The notes: generated by a model not told the origin, from the sequence alone. Counted from the first letter of the stretch, positions 7,191 through 15,776 are shown. The stretch is 38,292 nt of DNA from an uncultured Bacteroides sp. (GCA_947646015.1 CANSEY010000035.1:1-38292); one strand, 5' to 3'. Numbers and translations: made by a program.

Positions 7191-8753
7191 ATGATTGAAA
7201 GTATTGACACCTCGCTGATCGATTGGTCGAGAGCCCAATTTGCGATGACAGCCATGTACCACTGGATTTTCGTTCCGCTCACCCTCGGACTGGCTGTGGT
7301 GATGGGAATAATGGAGACGTTGTATTATAAAACAGGCAATGAATTTTGGAAGCGGACAGCCAAGTTCTGGATGAAACTTTTCGGTATCAACTTCGCCATT
7401 GGTGTAGCGACAGGATTGATCCTGGAGTTTGAGTTTGGTACGAACTGGAGTAATTATTCTTGGTTTGTAGGTGATATTTTCGGTGCACCGCTTGCTATTG
7501 AAGGTATTCTGGCGTTCTTTATGGAAGCCACGTTTATCGCTGTCATGTTCTTCGGATGGGATAAGGTGAGCAAACGCTTCCACCTTGCTTCTACCTGGCT
7601 GACTGGTCTGGGGGCTACGATCTCCGCTTGGTGGATTCTCGTAGCAAACGCATGGATGCAGCATCCGGTAGGTATGGAGTTCAATCCCGATACAGTGCGT
7701 AATGAGATGGTTGATTTCTGGGCGGTGGCAACTTCGCCTGTAGCGGTCAACAAGTTCTTTCATACGGTATTGTCCGGATGGGTACTTGGTGGCGTGTTCG
7801 TTGTAGGAATCAGTTGTTGGTTTCTGCTGAAGAAACGTAATCGCGAGTTTGCGCTTGCAAGCATAAAGATCGGTGCTATCTTCGGGCTTGTCTCTTCACT
7901 GCTGGCTGTATGGACGGGCGATGGTTCCGGCTATCAGATTGCACAGACCCAACCGATGAAACTGGCGGCTGTAGAGGGACTTTATGAAGGAGGAACCAAT
8001 GTAGGTCTGGTGGGAATAGGAATGCTGAACCCCGAAAAGAAGACTTACAATGATGGGAAAGACCCTTTCCTGTTCCGGATTGAGATACCCAGTATGCTTT
8101 CGTTCCTTGCCGAGCGGGATGTGGACGGGTATGTCCCCGGAATTACCAATATTATCGAAGGCGGCTATCAGCTGAAAGACGGTACGACTGCTTTGTCGGC
8201 AGCCGAAAAGATAGAGCGGGGTAAGACCGCTATCGGAGCGCTGGCTGCTTATCGTGCAGCGAAGAGCGCCGGGCACGAGGAAGATGCCGCTGTTGCCTAT
8301 CAGGTTTTGCAGGAGAATATGCCATACTTCGGATACGGATATATTAAAGATGTGAATCAGCTGGTTCCGAATGTTCCTCTGAACTTCTACGCTTTCCGTA
8401 TAATGGTTATCCTGGGCGGATATTTTATCCTTTTCTTCATCGTTGTGCTCTTCTTTATATATAAGAAAGATTTGAGTAAGATGCGCTGGATGCATTGGAT
8501 CGCTCTGCTGACCATTCCTTTGGCTTACATTGCCGGACAGGCAGGATGGGTGGTTGCCGAATGCGGTCGTCAGCCTTGGGCTATCCGCGATATGCTTCCT
8601 ACATCGGCGGCTATCTCTAAATTGGATGTAGGCTCCGTTCAGGCTACTTTCTTTATCTTCCTGATCTTGTTTACCGTAATGCTGATTGCGGAGATAGGGA
8701 TTATGGTGAAGGCGATTAAGAAAGGACCGGAAGAAGAGATAAGTAATAGGTAA
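7191..8753 (+). CDS. cydA: Cytochrome bd ubiquinol oxidase subunit I
   Basis: This is the 520-residue quinol-oxidizing subunit of the bd-type terminal oxidase, which reduces oxygen to water at very low oxygen levels. The N-terminus matches the family (SRAQFAMTAMYHWIFVPLTLGL) with the probable haem-b595 ligand His24. The conserved quinol-loop/haem motif ECGRQPW is at about 457-463. Multiple hydrophobic helices follow the known CydA topology. The Q-loop region is longer than the minimal type, with an inserted segment of about 100 residues (roughly 270-390). The last codons (Ser-Asn-Arg-stop) are formed by a heptad repeat array, so the C-terminus may be a recent replacement. Confidence 0.97.
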   Translation: MIESIDTSLIDWSRAQFAMTAMYHWIFVPLTLGLAVVMGIMETLYYKTGNEFWKRTAKFWMKLFGINFAIGVATGLILEFEFGTNWSNYSWFVGDIFGAPLAIEGILAFFMEATFIAVMFFGWDKVSKRFHLASTWLTGLGATISAWWILVANAWMQHPVGMEFNPDTVRNEMVDFWAVATSPVAVNKFFHTVLSGWVLGGVFVVGISCWFLLKKRNREFALASIKIGAIFGLVSSLLAVWTGDGSGYQIAQTQPMKLAAVEGLYEGGTNVGLVGIGMLNPEKKTYNDGKDPFLFRIEIPSMLSFLAERDVDGYVPGITNIIEGGYQLKDGTTALSAAEKIERGKTAIGALAAYRAAKSAGHEEDAAVAYQVLQENMPYFGYGYIKDVNQLVPNVPLNFYAFRIMVILGGYFILFFIVVLFFIYKKDLSKMRWMHWIALLTIPLAYIAGQAGWVVAECGRQPWAIRDMLPTSAAISKLDVGSVQATFFIFLILFTVMLIAEIGIMVKAIKKGPEEEISNR

Positions 8754-8901
8754 TAGGTATTAAGTAATAAGTATTAATCGTAGCTGCAGGCTGATTTGTC
8801 ATCATGGTTGACGTTGTTACTTATTATCTATTACTTATTACTTGATACTATACATTGCTTATTACTTGAGCTAATACTTAATACTTAAAACTTAATACTT
8901 A
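8741..8901. repeat. Inverted pair of heptad arrays between cydA and cydB, copy c
   Basis: The left arm, read on the plus strand, holds five units (AAGTAAT, AGGTAAT, AGGTATT, AAGTAAT, AAGTATT; 8741-8775) followed by AATCGTAGCTG (8776-8786). The right arm (8816-8901) holds about eight degenerate units in the opposite orientation. The centre (8787-8815) is unique. The left arm plus its 11-bp flank matches the array beside the four-helix-bundle gene (11556-11595, minus strand). The arms could pair as a hairpin in the cydAB mRNA. The 154-bp gap is long for cydA-cydB. Confidence 0.8.
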
Positions 8902-8907
8902 CATATT

Positions 8908-10050
8908 ATGTATATATTTCTACAACAATATTGGTGGCTGGTCGTTTCCTTGCTGGGGGCCATACTTGTATTTTTATTATTTGTGCAGGGAGGAAATTCT
9001 TTATTGTTCTGTTTGGGTAAGACGGAGGAACATCGTAAGATGATGGTGAACTCTACCGGACGTAAGTGGGAGTTTACGTTTACTACGCTGGTAACGTTCG
9101 GAGGTGCTTTCTTTGCTTCGTTCCCGTTGTTTTACAGTACCAGTTTCGGTGGGGCTTACTGGCTTTGGATGATTATTCTTTTCAGTTTTGTGTTGCAGGC
9201 TGTGAGTTACGAGTTCCAGAGCAAGGCAGGGAATTTGCTGGGTAAAAAGACCTATCAGACTTTCTTGGTAATTAATGGGGTAGTAGGACCTCTGTTGCTG
9301 GGTGGAGCAGTCGCCACTTTCTTCACCGGTTCTGATTTCTATATTAATAAGGCGAATATGACGGATACGATTATGCCGGTTATCAGTCATTGGGGAAATG
9401 GATGGCACGGACTGGACGCGTTGACTAATATCTGGAATGTTATTCTCGGACTGGCTGTATTCTTTTTGGCACGTGTGTTGGGTTCGCTCTATTTCATTAA
9501 TAGTATAGCGGATAAGGAACTGACCGATAAATGTCGTCGTGCAGTATTGAATAATACTATTTTCTTCCTTGTATTCTTTTTGGCATTTGTAATCCGTACA
9601 TTGGTTTCTGACGGTTTTGCTGTCAATCCGGATACATTGGAGGTTTATATGCAGCCTTATAAGTACTTTATCAACTTTATAGAAATGCCGGTAGTTCTGA
9701 TCATCTTCCTGATAGGTGTAGTATTGGTACTTTTTGGAATCGGTAAGACAGTTCTGAAAAAGACTTTCGACAAAGGAATCTGGTTTGCAGGGATAGGTAC
9801 AGTGCTGACAGTCTTGGCTTTGTTACTCGTAGCCGGATATAATAACACTGCTTATTATCCTTCATATACGGACTTGCAAAGTTCGCTGACATTGGCTAAC
9901 AGCTGTTCGAGTGAATTTACGCTGAAGACTATGGCTTATGTCTCTATTCTTGTTCCGTTTGTGATAGCTTATATATTCTATGCATGGCGTAGTATCGACC
10001 GCCATAAGATTACGGAGAAGGAGATGGATGAAGGAGGACATTCTTATTAA
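8908..10050 (+). CDS. cydB: Cytochrome bd ubiquinol oxidase subunit II
   Basis: This 380-residue integral membrane protein is the partner subunit of CydA. It contains about eight or nine hydrophobic helices, and its N-terminal region carries the conserved family segment around LVQGG/FVQGGNSLLF. The N-terminus keeps the WWLVVSLLGAI start typical of Bacteroidetes CydB, and the length is close to the usual 340-380. It is separated from cydA by an inverted heptad-repeat structure with no clear independent promoter, so it is probably read from the DUF4492 promoter. Confidence 0.96.
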   Translation: MYIFLQQYWWLVVSLLGAILVFLLFVQGGNSLLFCLGKTEEHRKMMVNSTGRKWEFTFTTLVTFGGAFFASFPLFYSTSFGGAYWLWMIILFSFVLQAVSYEFQSKAGNLLGKKTYQTFLVINGVVGPLLLGGAVATFFTGSDFYINKANMTDTIMPVISHWGNGWHGLDALTNIWNVILGLAVFFLARVLGSLYFINSIADKELTDKCRRAVLNNTIFFLVFFLAFVIRTLVSDGFAVNPDTLEVYMQPYKYFINFIEMPVVLIIFLIGVVLVLFGIGKTVLKKTFDKGIWFAGIGTVLTVLALLLVAGYNNTAYYPSYTDLQSSLTLANSCSSEFTLKTMAYVSILVPFVIAYIFYAWRSIDRHKITEKEMDEGGHSY

Positions 10051-10106
10051 GGTAATTTTGATAGACATTAAAAGAAGAGGATGTGTCAAACTCCCCTTTT
10101 AACGAA

Positions 10107-10142
10107 ATCATCCTCGCCACAGATAGTTGTAGCGAGGATGAT
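10107..10142. terminator. Shared bidirectional hairpin terminator
   Basis: The perfect 11-bp stem ATCATCCTCGC / GCGAGGATGAT (arms 10107-10117 and 10132-10142, 14-nt loop) lies between the convergent cydB and hydroxyacid dehydrogenase genes. The T run after it on the plus strand is short (CTTTAAT), and an AAA stretch precedes it, so it may serve both strands. Confidence 0.65.
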
Positions 10143-10200
10143 CTTTAATCTATGAGGGCTTCGACATATTCTCTTAGGCTTAGCTACTTTCTTGGTAATC

Positions 10201-11157
10201 CTATTTATTCACTACATTTTCCGGTGTTCCGGAGATATAAGCCTGTAGATTGCTAATGGCAATATTCATCAGACGCTCACGAGCTTCTGTGCTTGCCCAC
10301 GCGATATGCGGAGTAATGTAGCAGTTCTTTGCAGTCAGCAACGGATTGTCGGCATGAGGAGGTTCCGAAGAAAGTACATCTACTCCGGCAGCATAAATCT
10401 TGCCACTGTTCAGTGCATCTGCAAGATCTTGTTCGTTAACCAATGGGCCACGACCTGTATTAATTAAAATAGCATTCGGCTTCATCAGAGCAAGACGGCG
10501 TGCGTTCACCAATTCGTGAGTTTCCGGAGTGAGCGGGCAGTGCAGACTGATAATATCACATTCGCTGAACAACTGATCCAAATCCATCTTCTTGATTTCC
10601 GGTGGCAACTGGAAGTGAGACTTTGAAGTTAAAGCATATACCTGCATACCGAAACCGATGGCAACGCGAGCAGTAGTATATCCTGTATTTCCCAATCCGA
10701 CAAGACCGATTTTCTTATCCCGTAGCTCTATCAACGGAGTATCCCAAAAACAGAAATCCTTGTTATTGGTCCAACGACCTTTGTGGACTTCTTCCGAATG
10801 ATGCTGTACCTGCTGACAGATATTAAGAATGTGCGCAAATACCATTTGTGCAACGGAAGCTGTACTATATGCAGGGATATTAGTTACAATAATACCACGT
10901 TCTTTGGCTGCTGCCGTATCCACTACATTGTATCCCGTAGCAAGCACACCGATATACTTCAGTTCGGGCAGGGCAGCCATGTGATCGGCGTTGATGATTA
11001 CTTTATTCGTCAGAATCACTTCAGCTCCGGCTGCGCGTTCCAATACTTCTTCGGGGGCAGTACGGTCATAAATGGTACATTCTCCGAGAGCTTTCAAACC
11101 TTCCCATGATAAATCACCGGGATTGGCGGCAAAGCCGTCTAAAACTACTATTTTCAT
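10201..11157 (-). CDS. D-2-hydroxyacid dehydrogenase (glycerate dehydrogenase-like)
   Basis: This 318-residue NAD-dependent enzyme belongs to the D-isomer-specific 2-hydroxyacid dehydrogenase family. It has the nucleotide-binding motif GLGNTG (154-159) and the expected catalytic set: Arg236 in NTGRGPLV, Glu265 in SSEPP and His284 in PHIAWAS. The overall pattern, including the catalytic-domain motif ATGYNVVD near 73-80, resembles hydroxypyruvate/glycerate dehydrogenase (HprA), but the substrate is not certain from sequence alone. A heptad array begins directly upstream of the start codon, so the 5' leader is repeat sequence. Confidence 0.93.
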   Translation of the reverse strand: MKIVVLDGFAANPGDLSWEGLKALGECTIYDRTAPEEVLERAAGAEVILTNKVIINADHMAALPELKYIGVLATGYNVVDTAAAKERGIIVTNIPAYSTASVAQMVFAHILNICQQVQHHSEEVHKGRWTNNKDFCFWDTPLIELRDKKIGLVGLGNTGYTTARVAIGFGMQVYALTSKSHFQLPPEIKKMDLDQLFSECDIISLHCPLTPETHELVNARRLALMKPNAILINTGRGPLVNEQDLADALNSGKIYAAGVDVLSSEPPHADNPLLTAKNCYITPHIAWASTEARERLMNIAISNLQAYISGTPENVVNK

Positions 11158-11190
11158 AATAAGTAATAAGTAATAAGTAATAAGTAATAA
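11158..11190 (-). repeat. Heptanucleotide array, copy d (3' side of four-helix-bundle gene)
   Basis: Four perfect plus-strand copies of AAGTAAT (11161-11188) follow a partial unit that abuts the dehydrogenase start codon. On the minus strand the array lies 3 bp past the stop of the four-helix-bundle gene and reads ATTACTT, opposite to copy e. Confidence 0.9.
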
Positions 11191-11193
11191 ATA

Positions 11194-11556
11194 TTATGGG
11201 GCATTCCCATTATTTTTTAGTTTTACAATTGTGGCTGTCAGTAATTTAAGAATTTCCAGACAGTCTGTATTAATTGATTCATATTCTTCATCGCTTATAT
11301 ATTCTGTTTGTTGAAGTAAATATAGCCAGTATTCTGTTTCAGAACATTCTTTTAGAGAAATGGAATATTTGTGTATAAAGTCAAGATGAGACTCAGCATA
11401 GACAGCCTCTCTTATATTAGCTCCTATCGAAGTCCCGCTACGTAATAATTGTTTTGAAAGAATCGTTTCCTTTTTGCAATCCCTTAAATATTTATATAGA
11501 TTAATTATTCGAATTGCAAACCTCGTTGATTTCTCTTTCATCAAGTTTTCTTTCAC
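11194..11556 (-). CDS. Four-helix-bundle protein (S23/IVP family)
   Basis: This 120-residue, mostly helical protein belongs to the four-helix-bundle/S23 family, first known from intervening sequences in 23S rRNA and related in fold to Avd of diversity-generating retroelements. The family hallmark SKQLLRSGTSIGANIREA (about 39-56) is intact, followed by a helix with SLKECSETEYWLYLL. The chosen start is GTG at 11554-11556, because family members usually carry a few residues before the KEKS segment; the ATG at 11539-11541 is the alternative. The biochemical function of the family is not established. The gene lies between inverted heptad arrays and looks like an insertion into a rarA-dehydrogenase gene pair. 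Confidence 0.85.
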   Translation of the reverse strand: MKENLMKEKSTRFAIRIINLYKYLRDCKKETILSKQLLRSGTSIGANIREAVYAESHLDFIHKYSISLKECSETEYWLYLLQQTEYISDEEYESINTDCLEILKLLTATIVKLKNNGNAP

Positions 11557-11595
11557 AGCTACGATTATTACTTATTACCTATAACTTATTACTTA
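11556..11595 (-). repeat. Heptanucleotide array, copy e, with conserved 11-bp flank
   Basis: On the minus strand four units (AAGTAAT, AAGTTAT, AGGTAAT, AAGTAAT) run from the rarA stop codon to AATCGTAGCTG (11556-11566), which abuts the GTG start of the four-helix-bundle gene. The same order, units then AATCGTAGCTG, is seen at 8741-8786. Confidence 0.85.
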
Positions 11596-12861
11596 TTTAA
11601 ACCTTTCTCCCCATAACTGCTGCATCCGTTCTGCATGCTTCTGTTCGGCGGCATTGTTCTGAGGTTGCCATATTCGTTTTTCTTTCAGCTCGTCCGGCAA
11701 GAATTGTTGTTTCACGAAGTTGCCTTCGTAGCTGTGGGCGTACTTGTATTCTTGTCCATATCCCAGTTGCTTCATCAGCTTGGTGGGAGCATTGCGTAAA
11801 TGCAGAGGTACAGGCAAGTTTCCGGTGGAACGTACCAGCTCTAATGCATCGTTAATGGCACTGTATGCCGAATTGCTTTTAGGACTCGTTGCCAGATAGA
11901 TCGTTGTTTCCGCCAAAGGGATGCGCCCTTCGGGCCAACCGATTTTCATCAGAGTTTCAAAGCAGGCATTCGCCAGCAGCAATGCGTTCGGATTGGCCAG
12001 ACCTATATCTTCGGCGGCAGAGATAACGAGTCTCCGCGCGATGAAAGCAGGGTCTTCACCACCTTCTACCATGCGGGCGAGCCAGTAAATAGCCCCGTCC
12101 GGATCACTGCCACGGATAGACTTGATAAAAGCGGAAATGATGTCATAATGCATTTCCCCGTCCTTGTCGTAAGCCAACGGATTCTGTTGCAGACGTTCGG
12201 TCACCATGTCATCGGTGATGACAACCGTTTCCTCTGTGTCCGATTCCACTACAAGTTCAAGTATATTGAGCAGTTTACGGGCGTCTCCGCCGGAGAAGCG
12301 CAGCATGGCTGTCGTTTCTTTGAGTTCGATTTTCCGTTCTTTCAGTATGGTGTCGGTGGTGATGGCACGTTGCAGAAGTTCGAGCAAATCTTCCTTTTCC
12401 AAAGATTTGAGCACATAAAGCTGGCAACGGGAGAGGAGAGGGCGGATCACTTCGAATGATGGATTCTCGGTCGTTGCGCCTATCAGCGTCACCGTACCGT
12501 TTTCCACAGCTCCCAACAAAGAATCCTGTTGCGACTTGCTGAAACGATGGATTTCATCGATAAACAAGATCGGACTGGATTGCGAGAAAAAGCGGTTGCT
12601 CTTGGCACGCTCTATCACTTCGCGCACATCTTTGACGCCTGAAGTCACGGCACTCAGCGTATAAAACGGAGTTTCCAGTTTATTGGCGATAATCTGTGCC
12701 AATGTGGTTTTTCCCACTCCGGGAGGTCCCCAGAGGATAAACGAAGAAATACGTCCCGCATCAATCATCTTACGCAGGATAGCCCCCGGTCCAACTAAAT
12801 GTTTCTGACCGATATAATCATCCAATGTCTTTGGTCGTAACCGTTCTGCTAAAGGTTGCAT
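11593..12861 (-). CDS. rarA: Replication-associated recombination protein RarA/MgsA
   Basis: This is a 422-residue clamp-loader-like AAA+ ATPase that acts at stalled replication forks. It has Walker A GPPGVGKT (45-52), Walker B ILFIDEIHRF (98-107) followed by sensor motif GATTENPSFEV, and an arginine-finger motif in LLSRCQLYVL. The C-terminal half holds the MgsA tetramerisation region (YAHSYEGNFVKQQFLPDEL). The start ATG is 4 bp after the DUF5686 gene, so the two are probably co-transcribed although functionally unrelated. The stop codon lies at the edge of heptad array e. Confidence 0.96.
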   Translation of the reverse strand: MQPLAERLRPKTLDDYIGQKHLVGPGAILRKMIDAGRISSFILWGPPGVGKTTLAQIIANKLETPFYTLSAVTSGVKDVREVIERAKSNRFFSQSSPILFIDEIHRFSKSQQDSLLGAVENGTVTLIGATTENPSFEVIRPLLSRCQLYVLKSLEKEDLLELLQRAITTDTILKERKIELKETTAMLRFSGGDARKLLNILELVVESDTEETVVITDDMVTERLQQNPLAYDKDGEMHYDIISAFIKSIRGSDPDGAIYWLARMVEGGEDPAFIARRLVISAAEDIGLANPNALLLANACFETLMKIGWPEGRIPLAETTIYLATSPKSNSAYSAINDALELVRSTGNLPVPLHLRNAPTKLMKQLGYGQEYKYAHSYEGNFVKQQFLPDELKEKRIWQPQNNAAEQKHAERMQQLWGERFK

Positions 12862-12865
12862 AGTT

Positions 12866-15442
12866 TTAGAATACCATTAATACCATGAAACGAATACCGT
12901 TCTTGTTGATACCCGGATTGTCACGGTAGGTGAAACGATGTACATATTCAACGTGCAGCAACTTGAAAATGTTGTAGATACCTATACTTCCTTCGATATA
13001 CGGCACCTTCGGGTCCATCACGAAACTGGTGAATTTACCGTCGCGTGTCGGGAAACGGAAGAGGTCGGGGTTGCTGCTCTTGAATGGATTGTTCTTGTCG
13101 GTCAATGTCCCCCACAATGCGCGGATACGGAACATTTCTCTCCATTTCAGATTCTTGATCAGCGGGATGCGGTTGAACAACTTTCCGTTCATGTCATAAG
13201 AAAGTGACATGGACGCATAACGGTCGTTCAGGAATTCCATATTGTTGATCAGGGAAAATGTCTCACGTTGAGTGATATATGACAAGTTGGCTTCCGGCAG
13301 AATCAATAGCGGGAAAGGTACGACATTCCATTCTGCCCCTGCTTTTACGCTACAGTCTATCTTTCCCCACGAAGCGGGAAGCCAGAAACGTTTCCAGATG
13401 CTTGCTTCCGTGCGGTTGAAGTTGTATTCTCCGCCCAGCACGCCTTTGAAGCCCATGGCATGAGTCAGCGTGAAGATAGGAGCGTCCAGCGACACCGGAA
13501 CACGGCGCTGCTTGGAGTTGACGAAAGATTCTCCCGGAGCATAACGCAGTGTCACACTCGCTTCGGAAGTCGTGATGTCATGCACACGGGTTTGTGCAGC
13601 GTCATTCCGCAGATATTCCAGTTTTCCGGTAGGCTCGTCATTTCGATGGCGGAGCATGGCTTTCACTCCGAATCCCGTCAGCGTTTCGAGTTCGTAGTTG
13701 ATGGTAGCATCACGCATATATGACATCTGGTCTACCGTTGTCGTTTTCATCGAAAGGAAGATGTTGTCTTTGTCCGTAAACAGGAACTTGTCCATCGGCG
13801 ACATTACATCATAACTGTACGTTGCAGATATAAAATGTTTGGGAAACTCCCATACTACATAATCTCGTTTGTTGAAAGAATAAGTCAGCGTTCCGCTATA
13901 TTTCCACTTTTCGTCTTTCAGACCATAAGCTCCGTATCCGCTCAGGAACCAATGCTTGTCAAAATGGGCAGTAGTCATACCACTCAGGCGGAAACGGGTT
14001 CCGTCGATGTAGTTGCTTGAAATCATGGTGTTGATAGGACCGATATCCACTTTGCTCTTATGGCCTTTGCTGCCTGTTTCCACAAAGTTCTCGATCAATG
14101 CTTTCGCACCGAAGATGATATATTTGAATCCCGGAATCTGTTCCAGACGGTTGACGAATACATCCATGTTGCTTTCCTTTCTGGTCAACGGCACCTGGCG
14201 CACACTCGCCCAGTATTCGTCACTTTTCGAAAGCATGTCGGCCTCCTTGATCACAGGACCTTTCAAACGGAACAACCGCTGTTCTATCGGATCAAACTTA
14301 TAATTGCTGTATTTAGTCGTTCGTTCTACCTGTAACCCTCCCGAGGTTTTGTTGGAACTCCATGAAAGGTCTACCGTCATGTCGTCATCCGCCAATACCC
14401 AGTTCCCGTTGGGAAGCTGCTCGTACTGCTGCACGATGTCCATGCGGTTGACAAAGTTGACACCACTCTTTTTAGGCAGGTTCATCGTACACTTCTGAAC
14501 GGCATAGGTCGAATCTTTCAGCACATAAAGATGGCCTGTAAATCCGAAATCCTGTGAGTTCTGCGGTACGAACGTCAGATGTACGCATTCGCGCTTGTCC
14601 ACCATCAGCGTATCCATCAGGTAGTATTTATAGAACGAGATGGCATTGTTGCCGATAGGGCTTACGAATCGCTGTTGGAGCAGCCGGATGTCATCATCAT
14701 AAATGTTGATGTCGGCAAAAACATCCTTCAGAACAGTCCCCAGCATGTCTCCTGTGGAGAAAAACTCTTCGATACCATTGGAGTTCTTTCCTTTGATAAT
14801 GGTCTTTTTGCTTTCGGGATCTTTCCGGAAAATGGTCTGTGAGGCCGTTTCCTGTACGGAGATAGGGAGAATCAGTTTGTTGGTCGTCTCCGACACTTCC
14901 ACCTGATCTTTGAGGAATGAGTATTTCTTGTAGATACCCTTTTCCAGTTTCTCCGGAGTCAGGTCGTTGATAGACATTTTCATTTTCTCGTACTTGTCGT
15001 ACTGGTAGTAATCGTTCACTTCGAGCACTTGTGCTTTTTTGTGTTCGATCACTTTCTTCATGAATTCGACTGCCGGATTATTCTTGCGGGAGTATTTTTC
15101 TTTCTGTGGTTTTACGACTACTTCGGTGAGCATTACATCGTCCGGGGAGAGTTTGACATTGACGGTCTGATTTCCGGAGCCTACTTTAACGGTTTTGGTG
15201 ACATATCCGATGGAAGAGAAAACGAGCGTTCCTCCGTTTCTCCGCGCGTCGAGCTTATATTCTCCGTCAATATTGGTGACAGTACCCATATCTCTCTTGT
15301 CTTGGTAGTAGACAGAGATATACATTAGTGGTTCATGAGTGACTGAATCAGTTACAACCCCCTTTATTTGCTGCGCAAAAGCATTTGAAACTGCAAATAC
15401 GACTAAGAGCAGTATCAGTATTTTGTTATATCGTTGTATCAT
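12866..15442 (-). CDS. DUF5686 outer-membrane protein with carboxypeptidase-like regulatory domain
   Basis: This 858-residue protein has a signal peptide (cleavage near AFAQQ, about residue 24), a CarboxypepD_reg-like beta-sandwich (about 25-110; GVVTDSVTHEPLMYISVYYQ, then INVKL-type strand), and a large DUF5686 region. The C-terminal half has many alternating hydrophobic strands with aromatic ends and finishes in FMVLMVF, as expected for an outer-membrane beta-barrel. The family is widespread in Bacteroidetes and its function is not known. Its -7 box lies 20 bp upstream. Confidence 0.9.
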   Translation of the reverse strand: MIQRYNKILILLLVVFAVSNAFAQQIKGVVTDSVTHEPLMYISVYYQDKRDMGTVTNIDGEYKLDARRNGGTLVFSSIGYVTKTVKVGSGNQTVNVKLSPDDVMLTEVVVKPQKEKYSRKNNPAVEFMKKVIEHKKAQVLEVNDYYQYDKYEKMKMSINDLTPEKLEKGIYKKYSFLKDQVEVSETTNKLILPISVQETASQTIFRKDPESKKTIIKGKNSNGIEEFFSTGDMLGTVLKDVFADINIYDDDIRLLQQRFVSPIGNNAISFYKYYLMDTLMVDKRECVHLTFVPQNSQDFGFTGHLYVLKDSTYAVQKCTMNLPKKSGVNFVNRMDIVQQYEQLPNGNWVLADDDMTVDLSWSSNKTSGGLQVERTTKYSNYKFDPIEQRLFRLKGPVIKEADMLSKSDEYWASVRQVPLTRKESNMDVFVNRLEQIPGFKYIIFGAKALIENFVETGSKGHKSKVDIGPINTMISSNYIDGTRFRLSGMTTAHFDKHWFLSGYGAYGLKDEKWKYSGTLTYSFNKRDYVVWEFPKHFISATYSYDVMSPMDKFLFTDKDNIFLSMKTTTVDQMSYMRDATINYELETLTGFGVKAMLRHRNDEPTGKLEYLRNDAAQTRVHDITTSEASVTLRYAPGESFVNSKQRRVPVSLDAPIFTLTHAMGFKGVLGGEYNFNRTEASIWKRFWLPASWGKIDCSVKAGAEWNVVPFPLLILPEANLSYITQRETFSLINNMEFLNDRYASMSLSYDMNGKLFNRIPLIKNLKWREMFRIRALWGTLTDKNNPFKSSNPDLFRFPTRDGKFTSFVMDPKVPYIEGSIGIYNIFKLLHVEYVHRFTYRDNPGINKNGIRFMVLMVF

Positions 15443-15461
15443 AACGTTCGTAGTAGGGCTG

Positions 15462-15469
15462 CAAAGTTA
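15462..15469 (-). promoter_or_regulatory. -7 box for the DUF5686-rarA unit
   Basis: TAACTTTG on the minus strand, 20 bp before the DUF5686 start codon, matches TAnnTTTG. No convincing -33 TTTG is seen at the usual distance. Confidence 0.5.
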
Positions 15470-15666
15470 ACAAATAAGTCTGAGTAAAATAGAGTATATA
15501 ACTTTTTTTACCCATCGTTTTTTGTTATTTACAAGCTTATATCATTCAACAATGGAAGGAGGCAGATTGTTTTTTATCTTTTTATACTTCCCTTTTCAAC
15601 GTATGCCACATCTTGCGAACCGGCATGCTCCGATTCTTTTCCGTAGTTCCAAAATCTGTTTCAACG

Positions 15667-15776
15667 GTTGAAACAAAAAGTTTCATGCCTTGAAACTCTA
15701 GTTCCCACTGCTTGAAACTCTGGTTTCTACGCCTTGAAACTTTGGTTTCCTCGGCGTGAAACTTTCTGAAACACTT
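15667..15776. repeat. Five tandem 22-bp palindromic repeats
   Basis: Units start at 15667, 15689, 15711, 15733 and 15755, an exact 22-bp period. Each has a core of TGAAAC, and most have a nearby GTTTC or GTT-like partner (for example GAAAC-TTTG-GTTTC at 15737-15750). The array overlaps a perfect palindrome at its left edge, TGTTTCAA-CGG-TTGAAACA (15657-15675). It lies in the 416-bp gene-free stretch 15443-15858, about 200 bp upstream of the DUF5686 promoter and downstream of the WecB-like gene. The 22-bp period is about two helical turns and is not a multiple of three. Confidence 0.85.

Larger units (their letters stand above)
11158..11595 (-). mobile_element. Candidate small mobile unit: four-helix-bundle gene between inverted heptad arrays
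   Basis: A single four-helix-bundle gene is bracketed by 7-bp repeat arrays in opposite orientations (11158-11190 and 11567-11595). The unit separates rarA from the dehydrogenase gene; both point the same way. The 5' array and its flank AATCGTAGCTG recur, without the gene, at 8741-8786. Intervening sequences of 23S rRNA have a similar plan: an S23-family ORF inside a hairpin-forming repeat. No transposase or reverse transcriptase is present, so any mobility would need help in trans. Mobility is inference. Confidence 0.5.

Noticed and set aside
11158-11190. The perfect AAGTAAT run as a plain microsatellite or assembly artefact
   Set aside because: Other arrays in the window carry independent substitutions at the same period, and two share an 11-bp flank, so the repeats are a real family. 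Local slippage at this copy remains possible.
15667-15776. The 22-bp repeat array as a CRISPR array
   Set aside because: The repeats are contiguous with no unique spacers of 30 bp or so, and no cas gene is near.
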